DNA of 64,000 nt from Shewanella khirikhana (GCF_003957745.1 NZ_CP020373.1:4685501-4749500); one strand, 5' to 3'. Counted from the first letter of the stretch, positions 53,894-63,379 are shown. The notes: generated from the sequence alone by a model not told the origin. A program made the numbers and translations.

Positions 53894-54540
53894 GCCGATT
53901 GGACGCCCTTGGCGAGCGCTATCAGGCGCTCACCTCCCGCGAGCGCGGCATTATCTTCTGGTCCAGCCTGCTTGGGCTGTTGTTGCTGCTGTCGATGCCG
54001 ATTGAAAGCCTGTGGAAGGAGCATCAACAAACCCGCCAGCGGCTGGACGACGTAAACCGCAATAACCGGCTGGCCGGGCAGCAAATCAGTCTGTATCAGG
54101 AGCGGCTGGCACAGGATCCGAACCGGGATCATCTGCAGCGCAAAACCCTGCTGCTGACCGAACACGCCAAGCTGGATAAAGCGCTGGATGATGAAATGGT
54201 CGACATGGTGCCTGCCCGCCGTATGCCAGAGGTGCTGTCGAAAATGCTCAATGGCGCCAGCGGCCTTAAGCTCACCGCCTTTGAATCCATTGCCCCTGTG
54301 CCTTTGCTGGAAGTGGGCGAAACCAAAAAGCTGAATCTTTTCTCCCACGGCATTGCGCTGACCCTCGAAGGGGATTTTTTTGCGGTGCTTAAGTTTGTGC
54401 AGGCGGTGGAGAACATGGAGCACAAGCTTTATTGGAAGCGGCTTGATTATCGGGTGGGGGCTTATCCCAAGGCCGAAGTGCAGCTGGTGCTGCATACCTT
54501 AAGCATTAACGAGGACTTTATCCGTGTGGCGAATCATTAG
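53890..54540 (+). CDS. mshJ: MSHA biogenesis protein MshJ (PilO-like)
   Basis: A 216-residue bitopic protein: cytoplasmic tail with RYQALTSRERGII, membrane helix about 22-38, a coiled coil (EHQQTRQRLDDVNRNNRLAGQQ in two parts) and a PilO-like ferredoxin fold (LNLFSHGIALTLEGDFFAVLKFVQAVENM in two parts). It dimerises with the PilN-like partner in the inner membrane. The start overlaps the previous stop by 4 bp; the end overlaps mshK by 17 bp. Confidence 0.88.
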   Translation: MSRLDALGERYQALTSRERGIIFWSSLLGLLLLLSMPIESLWKEHQQTRQRLDDVNRNNRLAGQQISLYQERLAQDPNRDHLQRKTLLLTEHAKLDKALDDEMVDMVPARRMPEVLSKMLNGASGLKLTAFESIAPVPLLEVGETKKLNLFSHGIALTLEGDFFAVLKFVQAVENMEHKLYWKRLDYRVGAYPKAEVQLVLHTLSINEDFIRVANH

Positions 54541-54823
54541 TTTGCTGTGCCTGTTGCCAGGCCTTGCGCTGGGCGCCGAAGGGCTTAAAGATCCCACCAT
54601 GCCTGGGAATTTCCGTGGGCAATCGACGGCCGCCGCCTCCGGTGGCAGTCAGCTGAAAAGCATTATCACCTCCGCCAGCGGCAACTACGCCGTGGTGGGT
54701 GACCGGGTGCTTTCCGTTGGAGACAGCATTGGCAGTGCGCGCATTGTGGCTATCGGCAGTGATTCCATCAAACTGTCGGATGGCAAAACACTCAAGCTGT
54801 TTCAGGCAATTACAGAGAGATAA
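54524..54823 (+). CDS. mshK: MSHA biogenesis protein MshK (PilP-like)
   Basis: A 99-residue exported protein (signal peptide about 1-17) with LKDPTMPGNF and LKSIITSASGNYAVVGDRVLSVGDSIGSARIVAI, in two parts the short beta domain that connects the inner-membrane complex with the secretin, as PilP and GspC do. The GTG start lies inside the 3' end of mshJ, with GAGGA upstream. It ends 5 bp before mshL. Confidence 0.87.
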   Translation: MWRIISLLCLLPGLALGAEGLKDPTMPGNFRGQSTAAASGGSQLKSIITSASGNYAVVGDRVLSVGDSIGSARIVAIGSDSIKLSDGKTLKLFQAITER

Positions 54824-54828
54824 TCGAC

Positions 54829-56511
54829 ATGGCTAACCTTGGTATCAAATACCTTACTCCCGTGCTGACACTGTGCCTGATGGCCTGCCAGACCACCGAC
54901 AGACCTGTGCCGGTGGAATCCAAGGCGGCGCTGAATGAAGTGGTGGCTGCCAAACCCGAACCTGCCATGCCACCGGCCAAGATGCCTGATTCGGTTTCCC
55001 GTGAACTGAGTGGTCAGTCGCAGGTGTTCGCCCCGGCCTTGCCACCTGAGCGCCGCTTTGATGTGGCTGCCAATAACGTCGATGCGCGGGTATTTTTCCC
55101 GAGTCTGGTGAAGGGCACCCCGTTCAGCATGGCGGTGCACCCCGATGTGCAGGGGTCTATCTCGTTGTCACTCAAGGGCGTGACCCTGAGTGAAGCCCTG
55201 CAGGTGGTGGAAGATCTCTACGGCTATGAAGTCAGTCACGAAGGCAAGGTGCTCAGGGTATTCCCCTCAGGTATGCGCACCGAAACCTTCCCGCTCAACT
55301 ACCTCTACATGGAGCGTCAGGGGATCTCTCTGACCTCAGTGACCTCGGGCCGTATTTCCGACAACAACACCAACAATGGCAACAACAACAGCAATAACAA
55401 CAATAACGGTAACAACAGCGGCTTCGGCAATAACGGCAACAACAATGGTGGCGTGAGCAACGGCAGTAATGGCAACAACACCAACGGCACCTTTATCCAG
55501 TCGCGCACCAAGACCGATTTCTGGGGCGAATTGAAAGAAACCCTGGAGTCCCTGATTGGCGGCACAGGCAATGGCCGCCATGTGGTGGTGACGCCCCAGG
55601 CCGGATTGGTCACCGTCCGTGCGCTGCCCAACGAATTGCGTCAGGTGCGGGAGTTTATTGCGACCGCCGAAACCCATTTGCAACGTCAGGTGATTTTGGA
55701 AGCCAAGGTGCTGGAAGTGACCCTCTCTGACGGTTATCAGCAGGGGATCCAGTGGACTGAAATCGCTGGCAGCGCCTTTGCCGATGGCAATACCAAGATT
55801 AAATTTGGCACCAGCGGCGGTACCTTCACCGATCAAATCACAGGTGTGCTGGGTGGCGTCACCTCGCTGTCAGTTACAGGTGCTGACTTTGGCGCCATGA
55901 TCACCCTGCTCGATACCCAGGGCGATGTGGATGTGCTGTCGAGCCCGCGCGTTACTGCTTCCAACAACCAAAAGGCGGTGATTAAAGTGGGTAAAGACGA
56001 ATACTTCGTCACTGAAGTGTCGTCCACCACTGTGGCTGGCACGACGCCGGTAACCAACCCCGAAGTGGAGCTGACGCCCTTCTTCTCGGGCATTGCGCTG
56101 GATGTGACCCCACAAATCGACGGTGAAGGCAATGTGCTGCTGCACGTGCATCCGTCGGTGATTGAAGTCAAAGAGCAGACCAAGCAAATCAAAATCAGCG
56201 ACAGTAGCCTCGAGTTGCCGTTGGCTCAGAGTGAAATCCGCGAGTCAGATACCGTGATTAAAGCCACTTCCGGCGATGTTGTGGTGATTGGCGGCCTGAT
56301 GAAGAGTGAGAACCTGGAGCTGGTCTCCAAGGTGCCGCTGCTGGGTGACATTCCGCTGCTGGGCGAAGCCTTTACCAACCGCAGCAAGTCGACCCGCAAG
56401 ACAGAACTGGTGATCCTGCTCAAGCCCACAGTGGTGGTCAGTGGCACCTGGCAGAAGGAACTGCAGCGCTCCAAGCAGTTGCTGGACCGCTGGTATCCAG
56501 AGGAAAACTAA
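54829..56511 (+). CDS. mshL: MSHA secretin MshL
   Basis: A 560-residue outer-membrane secretin lipoprotein (lipobox CLMAC). N-terminal secretin/TonB-like domains (VDARVFFPSLVKGTPFSMAVHP, SISLSLKGVTLSEALQVVEDLYGYEV in parts), then a striking Asn/Gly-rich linker at about residues 181-220 (about 40 residues, mostly N, G and S), then the secretin ring domain with VLSSPRVTASNNQKAVIKVG and the last conserved GGLMKSENLELVSKVPLLGDIPLLGEAF, two parts. It forms the pore for the pilus. The Asn-rich linker has no equivalent I recall in other secretins and is coded by a slippage-prone AAC-rich stretch. Confidence 0.93.
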   Translation: MANLGIKYLTPVLTLCLMACQTTDRPVPVESKAALNEVVAAKPEPAMPPAKMPDSVSRELSGQSQVFAPALPPERRFDVAANNVDARVFFPSLVKGTPFSMAVHPDVQGSISLSLKGVTLSEALQVVEDLYGYEVSHEGKVLRVFPSGMRTETFPLNYLYMERQGISLTSVTSGRISDNNTNNGNNNSNNNNNGNNSGFGNNGNNNGGVSNGSNGNNTNGTFIQSRTKTDFWGELKETLESLIGGTGNGRHVVVTPQAGLVTVRALPNELRQVREFIATAETHLQRQVILEAKVLEVTLSDGYQQGIQWTEIAGSAFADGNTKIKFGTSGGTFTDQITGVLGGVTSLSVTGADFGAMITLLDTQGDVDVLSSPRVTASNNQKAVIKVGKDEYFVTEVSSTTVAGTTPVTNPEVELTPFFSGIALDVTPQIDGEGNVLLHVHPSVIEVKEQTKQIKISDSSLELPLAQSEIRESDTVIKATSGDVVVIGGLMKSENLELVSKVPLLGDIPLLGEAFTNRSKSTRKTELVILLKPTVVVSGTWQKELQRSKQLLDRWYPEEN

Positions 56512-56512
56512 G

Positions 56513-57418
56513 GTGTATTTGCAGCACTTCGGCTTGCGGGAGGCGCCTTTTGCGCTGACACCCAATACCGGCTTCTTTTTTGCATTGGCGCCCCATGTGG
56601 AGGCGCTGCAAGTGCTGCAAACAGCATTGCAAACCGGTGAAGGTTTTATCAAGGTTACCGGCGAAGTGGGCACCGGCAAAACGCTGATTTTACGTAAACT
56701 CATCAACGAATTACCGGCACCACTGCGCTGTGCCTACCTGCCAAATCCCTGTCTGTCCCCGGACGAACTGCGCTGGGCTTTGGCGCTGGAGTTGGGGCTT
56801 AAGTACTCCGCCAATATCGACCAGCAGCAGCTGACCTGCCTTATTCAGCAGCAGTTGCTGGCGCTGTCAGCCCATGGTCACAGTGTGGTGTTGGTGTTGG
56901 ACGAGGCCCAGGCGCTGCCGGATGCCAGCCTGGAGACCTTACGACTCTTCACCAATCTCGAAACCGAAAGCCGCAAATTGCTGCAGGTGGTGCTGTTTGG
57001 GCAGCCCGAGCTGGATGAACGTTTGGCCGAGCCCCATTTACGGCAGCTGCGTCAGCGTATCACCTTCAGTTATCGGCTGCGGCCGCTCGATAAACAGGAA
57101 ACCCAGGCCTATCTGGCGCATCGACTGCGGGTGGCCGGTTACAGCGGTGAGTCTCTGTTCGACCGCGCCGCAGTGGCGGCACTTGCCCGCGCTTCCCGAG
57201 GGATCCCAAGACTTATCAATATTTTGGCCCATAAAGCACTGATGCTGGGCTATGGTGAAGGAGTGCTTCATATAGGGCGGCGTCAGCTTAAGGTCGCCAT
57301 TGCCGACACCGACGATGCCAGTCGCACAGCGCTGCCCCATTGGCTGCCGTTTGTCACCCTGGCCAGCGTTGCCTGTGTGGCGGCGTTGGGTGTTTGGTGG
57401 CGCGGAGGTGGGCTGTGA
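56513..57418 (+). CDS. mshM: MSHA biogenesis protein MshM (ExeA/GspA-like ATPase)
   Basis: A 301-residue AAA ATPase: HFGLREAPFALTPNTGFFF start, Walker A GEVGTGKT at about residue 50, Walker B VVLVLDEAQALPD, and one C-terminal membrane helix (about 282-298). ExeA-type ATPases help insert the secretin through the peptidoglycan. GTG 56513 is the start because the domain begins there and GAGG lies upstream; the earlier frame start lies within mshL. The stop overlaps the mshN GTG. Confidence 0.9.
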   Translation: MYLQHFGLREAPFALTPNTGFFFALAPHVEALQVLQTALQTGEGFIKVTGEVGTGKTLILRKLINELPAPLRCAYLPNPCLSPDELRWALALELGLKYSANIDQQQLTCLIQQQLLALSAHGHSVVLVLDEAQALPDASLETLRLFTNLETESRKLLQVVLFGQPELDERLAEPHLRQLRQRITFSYRLRPLDKQETQAYLAHRLRVAGYSGESLFDRAAVAALARASRGIPRLINILAHKALMLGYGEGVLHIGRRQLKVAIADTDDASRTALPHWLPFVTLASVACVAALGVWWRGGGL

Positions 57419-58665
57419 GCGTTATCAATCAAATGCTCAAGGACCTGGATAAGCGTCAGCAGGGCCATGGCGTGCAGCAACTGCCCAATGCCGTGGCGGT
57501 GATGCCTGCCAACAAGACCTCAGGCTCAGTAATTTGGTTGGGCGTGGCGCTGCTGGTGCTGATTCTGCTCGCTGTCTACGCAGTTATGGCGTGGCAACAG
57601 ACAAGTTCTGCAACGCAAATGCCGCAGCTGGTCAGTAATCAGGCGCCTGCGGAGGCTGTGGTTGCTACTGCGTCTGAAGCGGCCACTGCATCTGAGGTGG
57701 CCAGAGGATCTGAAACTCCCGCTCAGGCGGCGCAACGCCAAACCGCCGCGCTCGAATCGCCAGTGGCCGCAAATACCGATAACGCTAACGGCGACACTCT
57801 GATGCCACAAGCGCAGCAACAAGCAAAGGTAGCTCAGCAGTCTGAGCCTGAAGCTGCGCAGCCGTCGTTGCAAACCAGCTCGCCTTCCCACTTGTTGGTG
57901 GCGCCCGCAGACCAATCAGCAAAGCTGCCAGCAGCTTCATCAAGCGAGCCTCTGCCAGCGGATGGCTCATCTTCAGGTGCTGTCAGTCCAGCGCCAATCG
58001 ACGCGGCTTCCACTGCTCAGAAACCAGCGCAGCAGACGGGCAACATGCATGCGGGAACCATGGAAGTCACCGAAGTGCGCTTATCCGCCGCCGAGCAGGC
58101 TGACAGGGCCATGCAAAAGGCGCGCGCAGCCCAGAACGCTGGCAAGCTTAATGAGGCTGCGGCTTTGTATGGTGAAGCTCTGGCGCTGGAGCCTGCCCGC
58201 CATCAGGCCCGCAGGCAGTTGGCTGCGCTGCGTTATGGTCAGGGGCGGGTGGCTGAAGCCATTCAGGTGCTTGAGGCGGGGCGCAGCCGTTTCCCCGATG
58301 AATATTCGTTCGCGCTTTTGCTTGCCAGGCTGTGGCGCGAACAGAGCGACTTTCAACAGGCGCTGACCGCGCTTGCGGCCATTGCCGACAGTTCGCCCCT
58401 CGCCAGCGACAAATGGCAGTTGACGGCCGATATTGCCAGGGAGCAGGAAAACTATCCGCTTGCCGAGCAGGCGTACCGGCAGTTACTGACCGCTGGCAGC
58501 GGGCCTGCGACCTGGTGGTTGGGGCTTGCCTATGCCCAGGATGCGCAGGGAAATTTTGCTGAGGCCGGTGACAATTACCGCCGGGCACTCAGGGGGCGGG
58601 AGCTGTCAGCCGACGCCCGCAGCTTCGTTCAAAACAGATTAATGCAGTTGGGAGAGCGCCAATGA
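57415..58665 (+). CDS. mshN: MSHA biogenesis protein MshN (TPR, GspB-like region)
   Basis: A 416-residue bitopic protein: SVINQMLKDLDKRQQ head (the shared start of MshN/GspB-like proteins), a membrane helix (about 39-58), a long Ala/Gln/Pro/Ser linker (about 60-210) and C-terminal TPRs (ALYGEALALEPARHQARRQLAALRYGQGRVAEAIQVLE as two repeats). It probably bridges MshM to the secretin or pilin parts. GTG start with GGAGGTG upstream, overlapping mshM (GTGA); overlaps mshE by 4 bp. Confidence 0.9.
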   Translation: MSVINQMLKDLDKRQQGHGVQQLPNAVAVMPANKTSGSVIWLGVALLVLILLAVYAVMAWQQTSSATQMPQLVSNQAPAEAVVATASEAATASEVARGSETPAQAAQRQTAALESPVAANTDNANGDTLMPQAQQQAKVAQQSEPEAAQPSLQTSSPSHLLVAPADQSAKLPAASSSEPLPADGSSSGAVSPAPIDAASTAQKPAQQTGNMHAGTMEVTEVRLSAAEQADRAMQKARAAQNAGKLNEAAALYGEALALEPARHQARRQLAALRYGQGRVAEAIQVLEAGRSRFPDEYSFALLLARLWREQSDFQQALTALAAIADSSPLASDKWQLTADIAREQENYPLAEQAYRQLLTAGSGPATWWLGLAYAQDAQGNFAEAGDNYRRALRGRELSADARSFVQNRLMQLGERQ

Positions 58666-60425
58666 AACCTAAACTCAAGATGCGTCTGGGCGACCTCTTG
58701 GTATCCGAGCAGATCATTGGTGAAGATCAGTTGATGGCCGCCCTGGGCGAGCAAAAGAAGACCGGCCGCAAGCTGGGCCATACTCTGATTGACCTGGGCT
58801 ACATTACCGAAGACCAACTGCTTAAGTTCTTGTCTCAACAGCTGAATATTCCCTTTATCGATATCAGTCGCCGTCCGGTGCCGCCGCCGGTGGTTAACCT
58901 GCTGCCAGAAGTGCAGGCACGCCGTTACCGTGCGTTGGTGATTGAAGATAAGGGCGATGCTGTGGTGGTCGCCATGAGCGATCCGGCCGATTTGCAGGCG
59001 CTGGACAACCTGGAAGTGATGCTGGCGCCCAAGCGTCTGGAGCTGGCGGTGGCGCCGGAAGCTCAGCTGATGCAGGCCTTCGATAACCTGTATCGTCGCA
59101 CCGAGCAAATCGCTCAGATGGCCGGGCAGCTCGAAGAAGAATACGCCGCCGACGAAGCCTTTGATTTGGCAGCGCTGACCGCCGGTGACAGCGACAGCGA
59201 AACCACTGTGGTAAAGCTGCTGCAGTCCATTTTTGAAGACGCGGTTCAGATGCGCGCCTCGGATATTCACATTGAGCCAGGTGATAAGTCGCTGCGCATC
59301 CGGCAGCGGGTCGACGGTCATTTGCAGGAAACTATCCTTAACGAAGTGACTATTGCTGCGGCGCTGGTGCTGCGCCTTAAGCTGATGGCTGGGCTTGATA
59401 TTTCAGAAAAACGTCTGCCCCAGGATGGCCGTTTTCACATGGAAATCAAGGGCCATAAAATCGATGTGCGTATCTCCACCATGCCGATTTATCACGGCGA
59501 ATCTGTGGTAATGCGTCTGTTGGATCAATCGGCGGGCCTGCTGACCCTTAACGAGACCGGGATGCCGCAAAACATCCTCGAGCGGGTTCGCAAACAAATC
59601 AAACGCCCCCACGGCATGCTGCTGGTGACCGGGCCGACCGGTAGCGGTAAAACCACCACCCTGTATGGCATTTTGAGTGAGCTCAACACCGCCGACAGAA
59701 AAATCATCACGGTGGAAGACCCGGTGGAATATCAGCTGCCGCGGATTAACCAGGTGCAGGTTAACCATAAGATTGGCCTCGACTTTTCCAACGTGCTGCG
59801 CACCACATTGCGTCAGGACCCCGACATCATCATGGTGGGCGAGATGCGTGACCATGAGACGGTGGAAATTGGCCTTCGAGGGGCGCTGACCGGTCACTTT
59901 GTGCTGTCAACTCTGCACACCAACGATGCGGTAACCTCGGCGCTGCGTTTGCTGGATATGGGGGCGGCCAGCTATCTGGTGGCCAGTGCTCTGCGGGTGA
60001 TTATTGCCCAGCGCCTGGTGCGCCGGGTATGCCAGAACTGCGCGGTGGATTATCAGCTGACCCCTCAGGATAAAGCCTGGCTTTCCACTGTGGGCAAGGA
60101 CGTGGATTTTGCCTCGGCACGTTTTCGGATTGGTACAGGTTGCCAGAGCTGTAACGGCACGGGTTACCGTGGCCGAATCGGTATTTTTGAGCTGCTGGAG
60201 CTGGATGAAGCCATGGTCGATGCCATGCGCACCGGCAATCCGCAGGACTTCGCCCGTGCAGCCCACGCCAGCCCCAACTTCACCCCCCTGACGGTGTCGG
60301 CGCTCAGCTATCTTCAGCAGGGCATGACCACCATTGAAGAGGTGGCCAAGCTGGTGGAAGACATGAGCGATTCGCCGTTGCCGCTCTCGGAAGAGCTGGC
60401 GCAATTTGACGGCGCGGGAGTCTGA
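58662..60425 (+). CDS. mshE: MSHA pilus extension ATPase MshE with c-di-GMP-binding MshEN domain
   Basis: A 587-residue hexameric assembly ATPase. The N-terminal MshEN region has the tandem motif RLGDLLVSEQIIGEDQL and LGHTLIDLGYITEDQLLKFLSQQ (about residues 5-54), the signature shown to bind c-di-GMP in MshE of Vibrio. The motor part has Walker A GPTGSGKTT at 324, the Asp box, Walker B and His box (LTGHFVLSTLHTND) and the zinc tetracysteine CQNC ... CQSC. It powers pilus growth. This puts the pilus under c-di-GMP control, consistent with the diguanylate cyclase and CsrD genes in the window. Confidence 0.95.
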   Translation: MKPKLKMRLGDLLVSEQIIGEDQLMAALGEQKKTGRKLGHTLIDLGYITEDQLLKFLSQQLNIPFIDISRRPVPPPVVNLLPEVQARRYRALVIEDKGDAVVVAMSDPADLQALDNLEVMLAPKRLELAVAPEAQLMQAFDNLYRRTEQIAQMAGQLEEEYAADEAFDLAALTAGDSDSETTVVKLLQSIFEDAVQMRASDIHIEPGDKSLRIRQRVDGHLQETILNEVTIAAALVLRLKLMAGLDISEKRLPQDGRFHMEIKGHKIDVRISTMPIYHGESVVMRLLDQSAGLLTLNETGMPQNILERVRKQIKRPHGMLLVTGPTGSGKTTTLYGILSELNTADRKIITVEDPVEYQLPRINQVQVNHKIGLDFSNVLRTTLRQDPDIIMVGEMRDHETVEIGLRGALTGHFVLSTLHTNDAVTSALRLLDMGAASYLVASALRVIIAQRLVRRVCQNCAVDYQLTPQDKAWLSTVGKDVDFASARFRIGTGCQSCNGTGYRGRIGIFELLELDEAMVDAMRTGNPQDFARAAHASPNFTPLTVSALSYLQQGMTTIEEVAKLVEDMSDSPLPLSEELAQFDGAGV

Positions 60426-60427
60426 CC

Positions 60428-61648
60428 ATGCCTGTGTATCAGTATCGGGGGCGTAATGCCCAGGGGCAGCAAGTGACGGGGCAGTTGGATGCGGCTTCAG
60501 AAAATGCTGCCGCCGATCAATTGATGCAGCGCGCCGTGATCCCACTGGAGCTGAAAGAAACCGCAGCCGCCTCGGCCGGAATTGATATTGCCTCGCTGTT
60601 TCGTCGCAAGGTGAGTCTGGACGAACTGCAGATTTTCACGCGCCAGATGTACTCGCTGACCCGCTCTGGCATTCCCATTCTGCGGGCCATTGCCGGCCTA
60701 AGCGAAACCACCCATTCCCAACAAATGAAAGAGGCGCTGGACGATATCTCGGTGCAGCTCACCGCCGGTCGGCCACTGTCATCGGCGATGAATCATCACC
60801 CAGAGGTGTTCGATGCCCTGTTTGTGTCCATGGTTCACGTGGGGGAAAACACAGGTAAGCTGGAAGATGTGTTCCTGCAGCTGTCGGGCTATCTGGAGCG
60901 GGAGCAGGAAACCCGTCGCCGTATCAAGTCTGCCATGCGTTATCCCATTTTCGTGTTGATAGCCATCGCCATTGCCATGGTGATCCTGAACATCATGGTC
61001 ATCCCCAAGTTCGCCGACATGTTCTCGCGCTTTGGCGCAGAGCTGCCCTGGGCGACCAAGCTGCTGATTGCCACCTCCAACTTTTTCGTCAACTACTGGT
61101 GGCTACTGGCGCTGATTGTGGTGGGGACCATAGGCGGCGTCAGTTACTGGCACCGAACCCCGCAGGGCGAGAAGAAATGGGATAAATGGAAGCTGCACCT
61201 GCCAGCCGTGGGCTCCATCATCGAACGCTCAACCCTGTCACGCTATTGCCGCAGTTTCGCGATGATGATGGGCGCAGGTGTGCCCATGACCCAGGCGCTG
61301 AGTCTGGTGGCAGATGCGGTCGACAATGCCTTTATGCACGACAAAATTGTTGCCATGCGTCGCGGTATTGAATCGGGTGAGTCCATGCTCAGGGTGTCCA
61401 ATCACAGTCAGCTGTTTACCCCACTGGTGCTGCAAATGGTGGCGGTGGGTGAAGAGACTGGCCAGCTGGAGCAACTGCTTAACGATGCCGCTGACTTTTA
61501 CGAAGGTGAGGTGGACTATGACCTTAAAAACCTCACTGCCAAGCTTGAACCTATCCTGATTGGCATAGTGGCGGGCATAGTATTGGTGCTGGCGCTGGGT
61601 ATCTACCTGCCAATGTGGGACATGCTCAATGTGGTCAAGGGGGGCTGA
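60428..61648 (+). CDS. mshG: MSHA inner-membrane platform protein MshG (PilC/GspF family)
   Basis: A 406-residue polytopic protein with the duplicated GspF domain (FTRQMYSLTRSGIPILRAIAGLSE; FAMMMGAGVPMTQALSLVA) and three membrane helices (about 170-195, 218-240, 376-397). It couples the MshE motor to pilin polymerisation. It lies 2 bp after mshE and shares its stop with the mshF start (TGATG). Confidence 0.95.
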   Translation: MPVYQYRGRNAQGQQVTGQLDAASENAAADQLMQRAVIPLELKETAAASAGIDIASLFRRKVSLDELQIFTRQMYSLTRSGIPILRAIAGLSETTHSQQMKEALDDISVQLTAGRPLSSAMNHHPEVFDALFVSMVHVGENTGKLEDVFLQLSGYLEREQETRRRIKSAMRYPIFVLIAIAIAMVILNIMVIPKFADMFSRFGAELPWATKLLIATSNFFVNYWWLLALIVVGTIGGVSYWHRTPQGEKKWDKWKLHLPAVGSIIERSTLSRYCRSFAMMMGAGVPMTQALSLVADAVDNAFMHDKIVAMRRGIESGESMLRVSNHSQLFTPLVLQMVAVGEETGQLEQLLNDAADFYEGEVDYDLKNLTAKLEPILIGIVAGIVLVLALGIYLPMWDMLNVVKGG

Positions 61649-62139
61649 TGCAGCCGCAGCGCGAGGTCGAAGGTGAGTTAATCGGTACTTACCGCCAACT
61701 GTTAGCGGTGATAGTGCTGATGCTGCTGCTCGCCATCGTGGGCCTGCGCTACTTTGGCAGCCTCGATTCCATGGCATCCCATGGCATGACGCTGGAGCAA
61801 AGCCGTTGGTTGAACATAGTGTCGATGGCACGCTCTAAATGGTTGGGGCAGGGGCGCGGCGATACGCTAAAGCTCGAGTGGGAAATGCTCGGCCGTGAGA
61901 AGCCGGCAGATCCTGTGTTGGTCGCCATGAGCACTAACGGCTGGCCGCAGCCGCAAACCGAAACCGCCGAGGGCTGTTTGCAGTTGTGGCAACAGTTGCT
62001 TGGGAATGATGGCAAACAGCTGGTGGATGTAGGCTTCGATTATCAGGCCCGCGCCTGTGACTATTTTGGTGAGGCAGGCAGTCAATTAACCTACACCTTG
62101 GACACAGGAAAAGTGACCTTGGTCACTCAGACTAATTAG
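61648..62139 (+). CDS. mshF: MSHA biogenesis protein MshF
   Basis: A 163-residue bitopic protein with one membrane helix near the N-terminus (about 15-34, LLAVIVLMLLLAIVGL) and a periplasmic part. The position between mshG and mshB and the length fit MshF, whose role is not known. The start shares a base with the mshG stop; the longer frame from 61615 lies in mshG. It ends with a perfect palindrome at 62112-62127. A 70-bp gap then leads to mshB. Confidence 0.8.
   Translation: MQPQREVEGELIGTYRQLLAVIVLMLLLAIVGLRYFGSLDSMASHGMTLEQSRWLNIVSMARSKWLGQGRGDTLKLEWEMLGREKPADPVLVAMSTNGWPQPQTETAEGCLQLWQQLLGNDGKQLVDVGFDYQARACDYFGEAGSQLTYTLDTGKVTLVTQTN
62112..62127. repeat. Perfect 16-bp palindrome at the 3' end of mshF
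   Basis: AGTGACCTTGGTCACT, arms of 7 bp with TT in the centre (AGTGACC/GGTCACT), 83 bp upstream of the first pilin gene mshB. It may be an operator for the pilin genes or chance within the coding end. Confidence 0.5.
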
Positions 62140-62209
62140 CTGTTATATATGGGACTTTTCAAGATGATTTTAGCTGCTACAATGGGAAAATGGACTATTG
62201 GGGGCACCT

Positions 62210-62815
62210 ATGAAGGCTAAACAGCAGGGATTTTCACTGATTGAGCTGGTGATAGTGATTGTTATCCTCGGACTCCTGGCGGCCACCGCCATTCCGAGAT
62301 TTTTAAATATCACCGACGAAGCCGAAGCGGCCAGCGTGGATGCCGTGAGTGGCGGCCTGGTGACGGCGGTCAGTTTTGTGCGTGCCCAATGGGAAATCGA
62401 TGGCCGTAACAACAGCTACGTACTGCTCGATGGTACCCAGATTGGTCTGGATAAGCGTTTTGGTTATCCCACCGGCGACAGTAATTTTTCTGCCACCGAA
62501 ATGACCGATACTACCTGCCAGCAGGTATTTAACCTGATCCTGCAAAGCACGCCACGTAACGTGCTCTACACTCAGGATGCCCGCAAGCAAAGATACACGG
62601 TACGGGCAATCGGCGGCGCCGGTGGCAGTACCAATGATTTAAACGGACAAACCGTGAATGGTTTGGATCTGTGCGTCTACCATCAGGTGTCTTCTTTGAC
62701 GCTGGATCCCAATACCGGGATTGCCAATCCGGCTCCGGACCTGACCACCCCGGGTGCCTCCGGCATCACTTATAACCCGGGTACCGGCAAGGTTCTCAGT
62801 TTTACCAACCCCTGA
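62210..62815 (+). CDS. mshB: MSHA minor pilin MshB (type IV prepilin)
   Basis: A 201-residue type IVa prepilin-like protein: short leader MKAKQQG, then the cleavage and N-methylation motif FSLIELVIVIVILGLLAATAIP with the required Glu at position 5, the alpha-helical spine and a C-terminal disulfide-type domain. The prepilin peptidase cuts after Gly7. GGGGG lies 6 bases before ATG 62210. A minor pilin that probably primes or caps the MSHA fibre. Followed by mshA after 38 bp. Confidence 0.9.
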   Translation: MKAKQQGFSLIELVIVIVILGLLAATAIPRFLNITDEAEAASVDAVSGGLVTAVSFVRAQWEIDGRNNSYVLLDGTQIGLDKRFGYPTGDSNFSATEMTDTTCQQVFNLILQSTPRNVLYTQDARKQRYTVRAIGGAGGSTNDLNGQTVNGLDLCVYHQVSSLTLDPNTGIANPAPDLTTPGASGITYNPGTGKVLSFTNP

Positions 62816-62853
62816 TCATCAGGATCTTCAGTTCCACTAAAAGGTAAATTGTC

Positions 62854-63369
62854 ATGAAAAAACAACAAGGTTTTACCCTGATTGAGTTGGTGGTGGTAAT
62901 CATCATCCTCGGTATTCTGGCCGTGACGGCAGCACCTAAGTTTATCAACCTGCAGTCGGATGCCAGGGCTTCTGCGTTGCAGGGACTAAAGGGTGCGATT
63001 CAGGGGGCGAATGCCCTGGTGTTCTCTAAGGCGGCGTTGGCTGGCAAGGAGGGAGTGGGTTCTGCTGATGCTGGAACTACGGCTGCAGTGGATATAGGCA
63101 CTGGAACCAATGCCAACCTTAACTACGGCAGTATCCAATCAACGGCTGCTGAGCTTGCCAACGCCGTTGAGTTGAGTATTTCGGAAACCACCACTGCTTC
63201 AACAGACTGGTTTTTGGTCAAAGGGAGTAATGGCGCTTCCAAGGCTGTTCTTTATCAAGCAGGCTCCCCCTATGCAACAGACAACACCAAGGAGTGCTAT
63301 CTGGAGTACACTCCAAAAGCGAGTGCCTCAGCTGTTCCTGTTTTAACAGTACTCGCCGACGATTGTTGA
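62854..63369 (+). CDS. mshA: MSHA major pilin MshA
   Basis: A 171-residue prepilin: leader MKKQQG, then FTLIELVVVIIILGILAVTAAP with Glu5, FINLQSDARASALQGLKGAIQGA in the spine (split), and two C-terminal cysteines (about 151 and 171) able to form the D-region disulfide. This is the main subunit of the mannose-sensitive haemagglutinin pilus, used for surface attachment and near-surface swimming. A strong terminator (63380-63406) follows, consistent with the major pilin being made in excess over the downstream minor pilins. Confidence 0.93.
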   Translation: MKKQQGFTLIELVVVIIILGILAVTAAPKFINLQSDARASALQGLKGAIQGANALVFSKAALAGKEGVGSADAGTTAAVDIGTGTNANLNYGSIQSTAAELANAVELSISETTTASTDWFLVKGSNGASKAVLYQAGSPYATDNTKECYLEYTPKASASAVPVLTVLADDC

Positions 63370-63379
63370 TTCAGTACAT

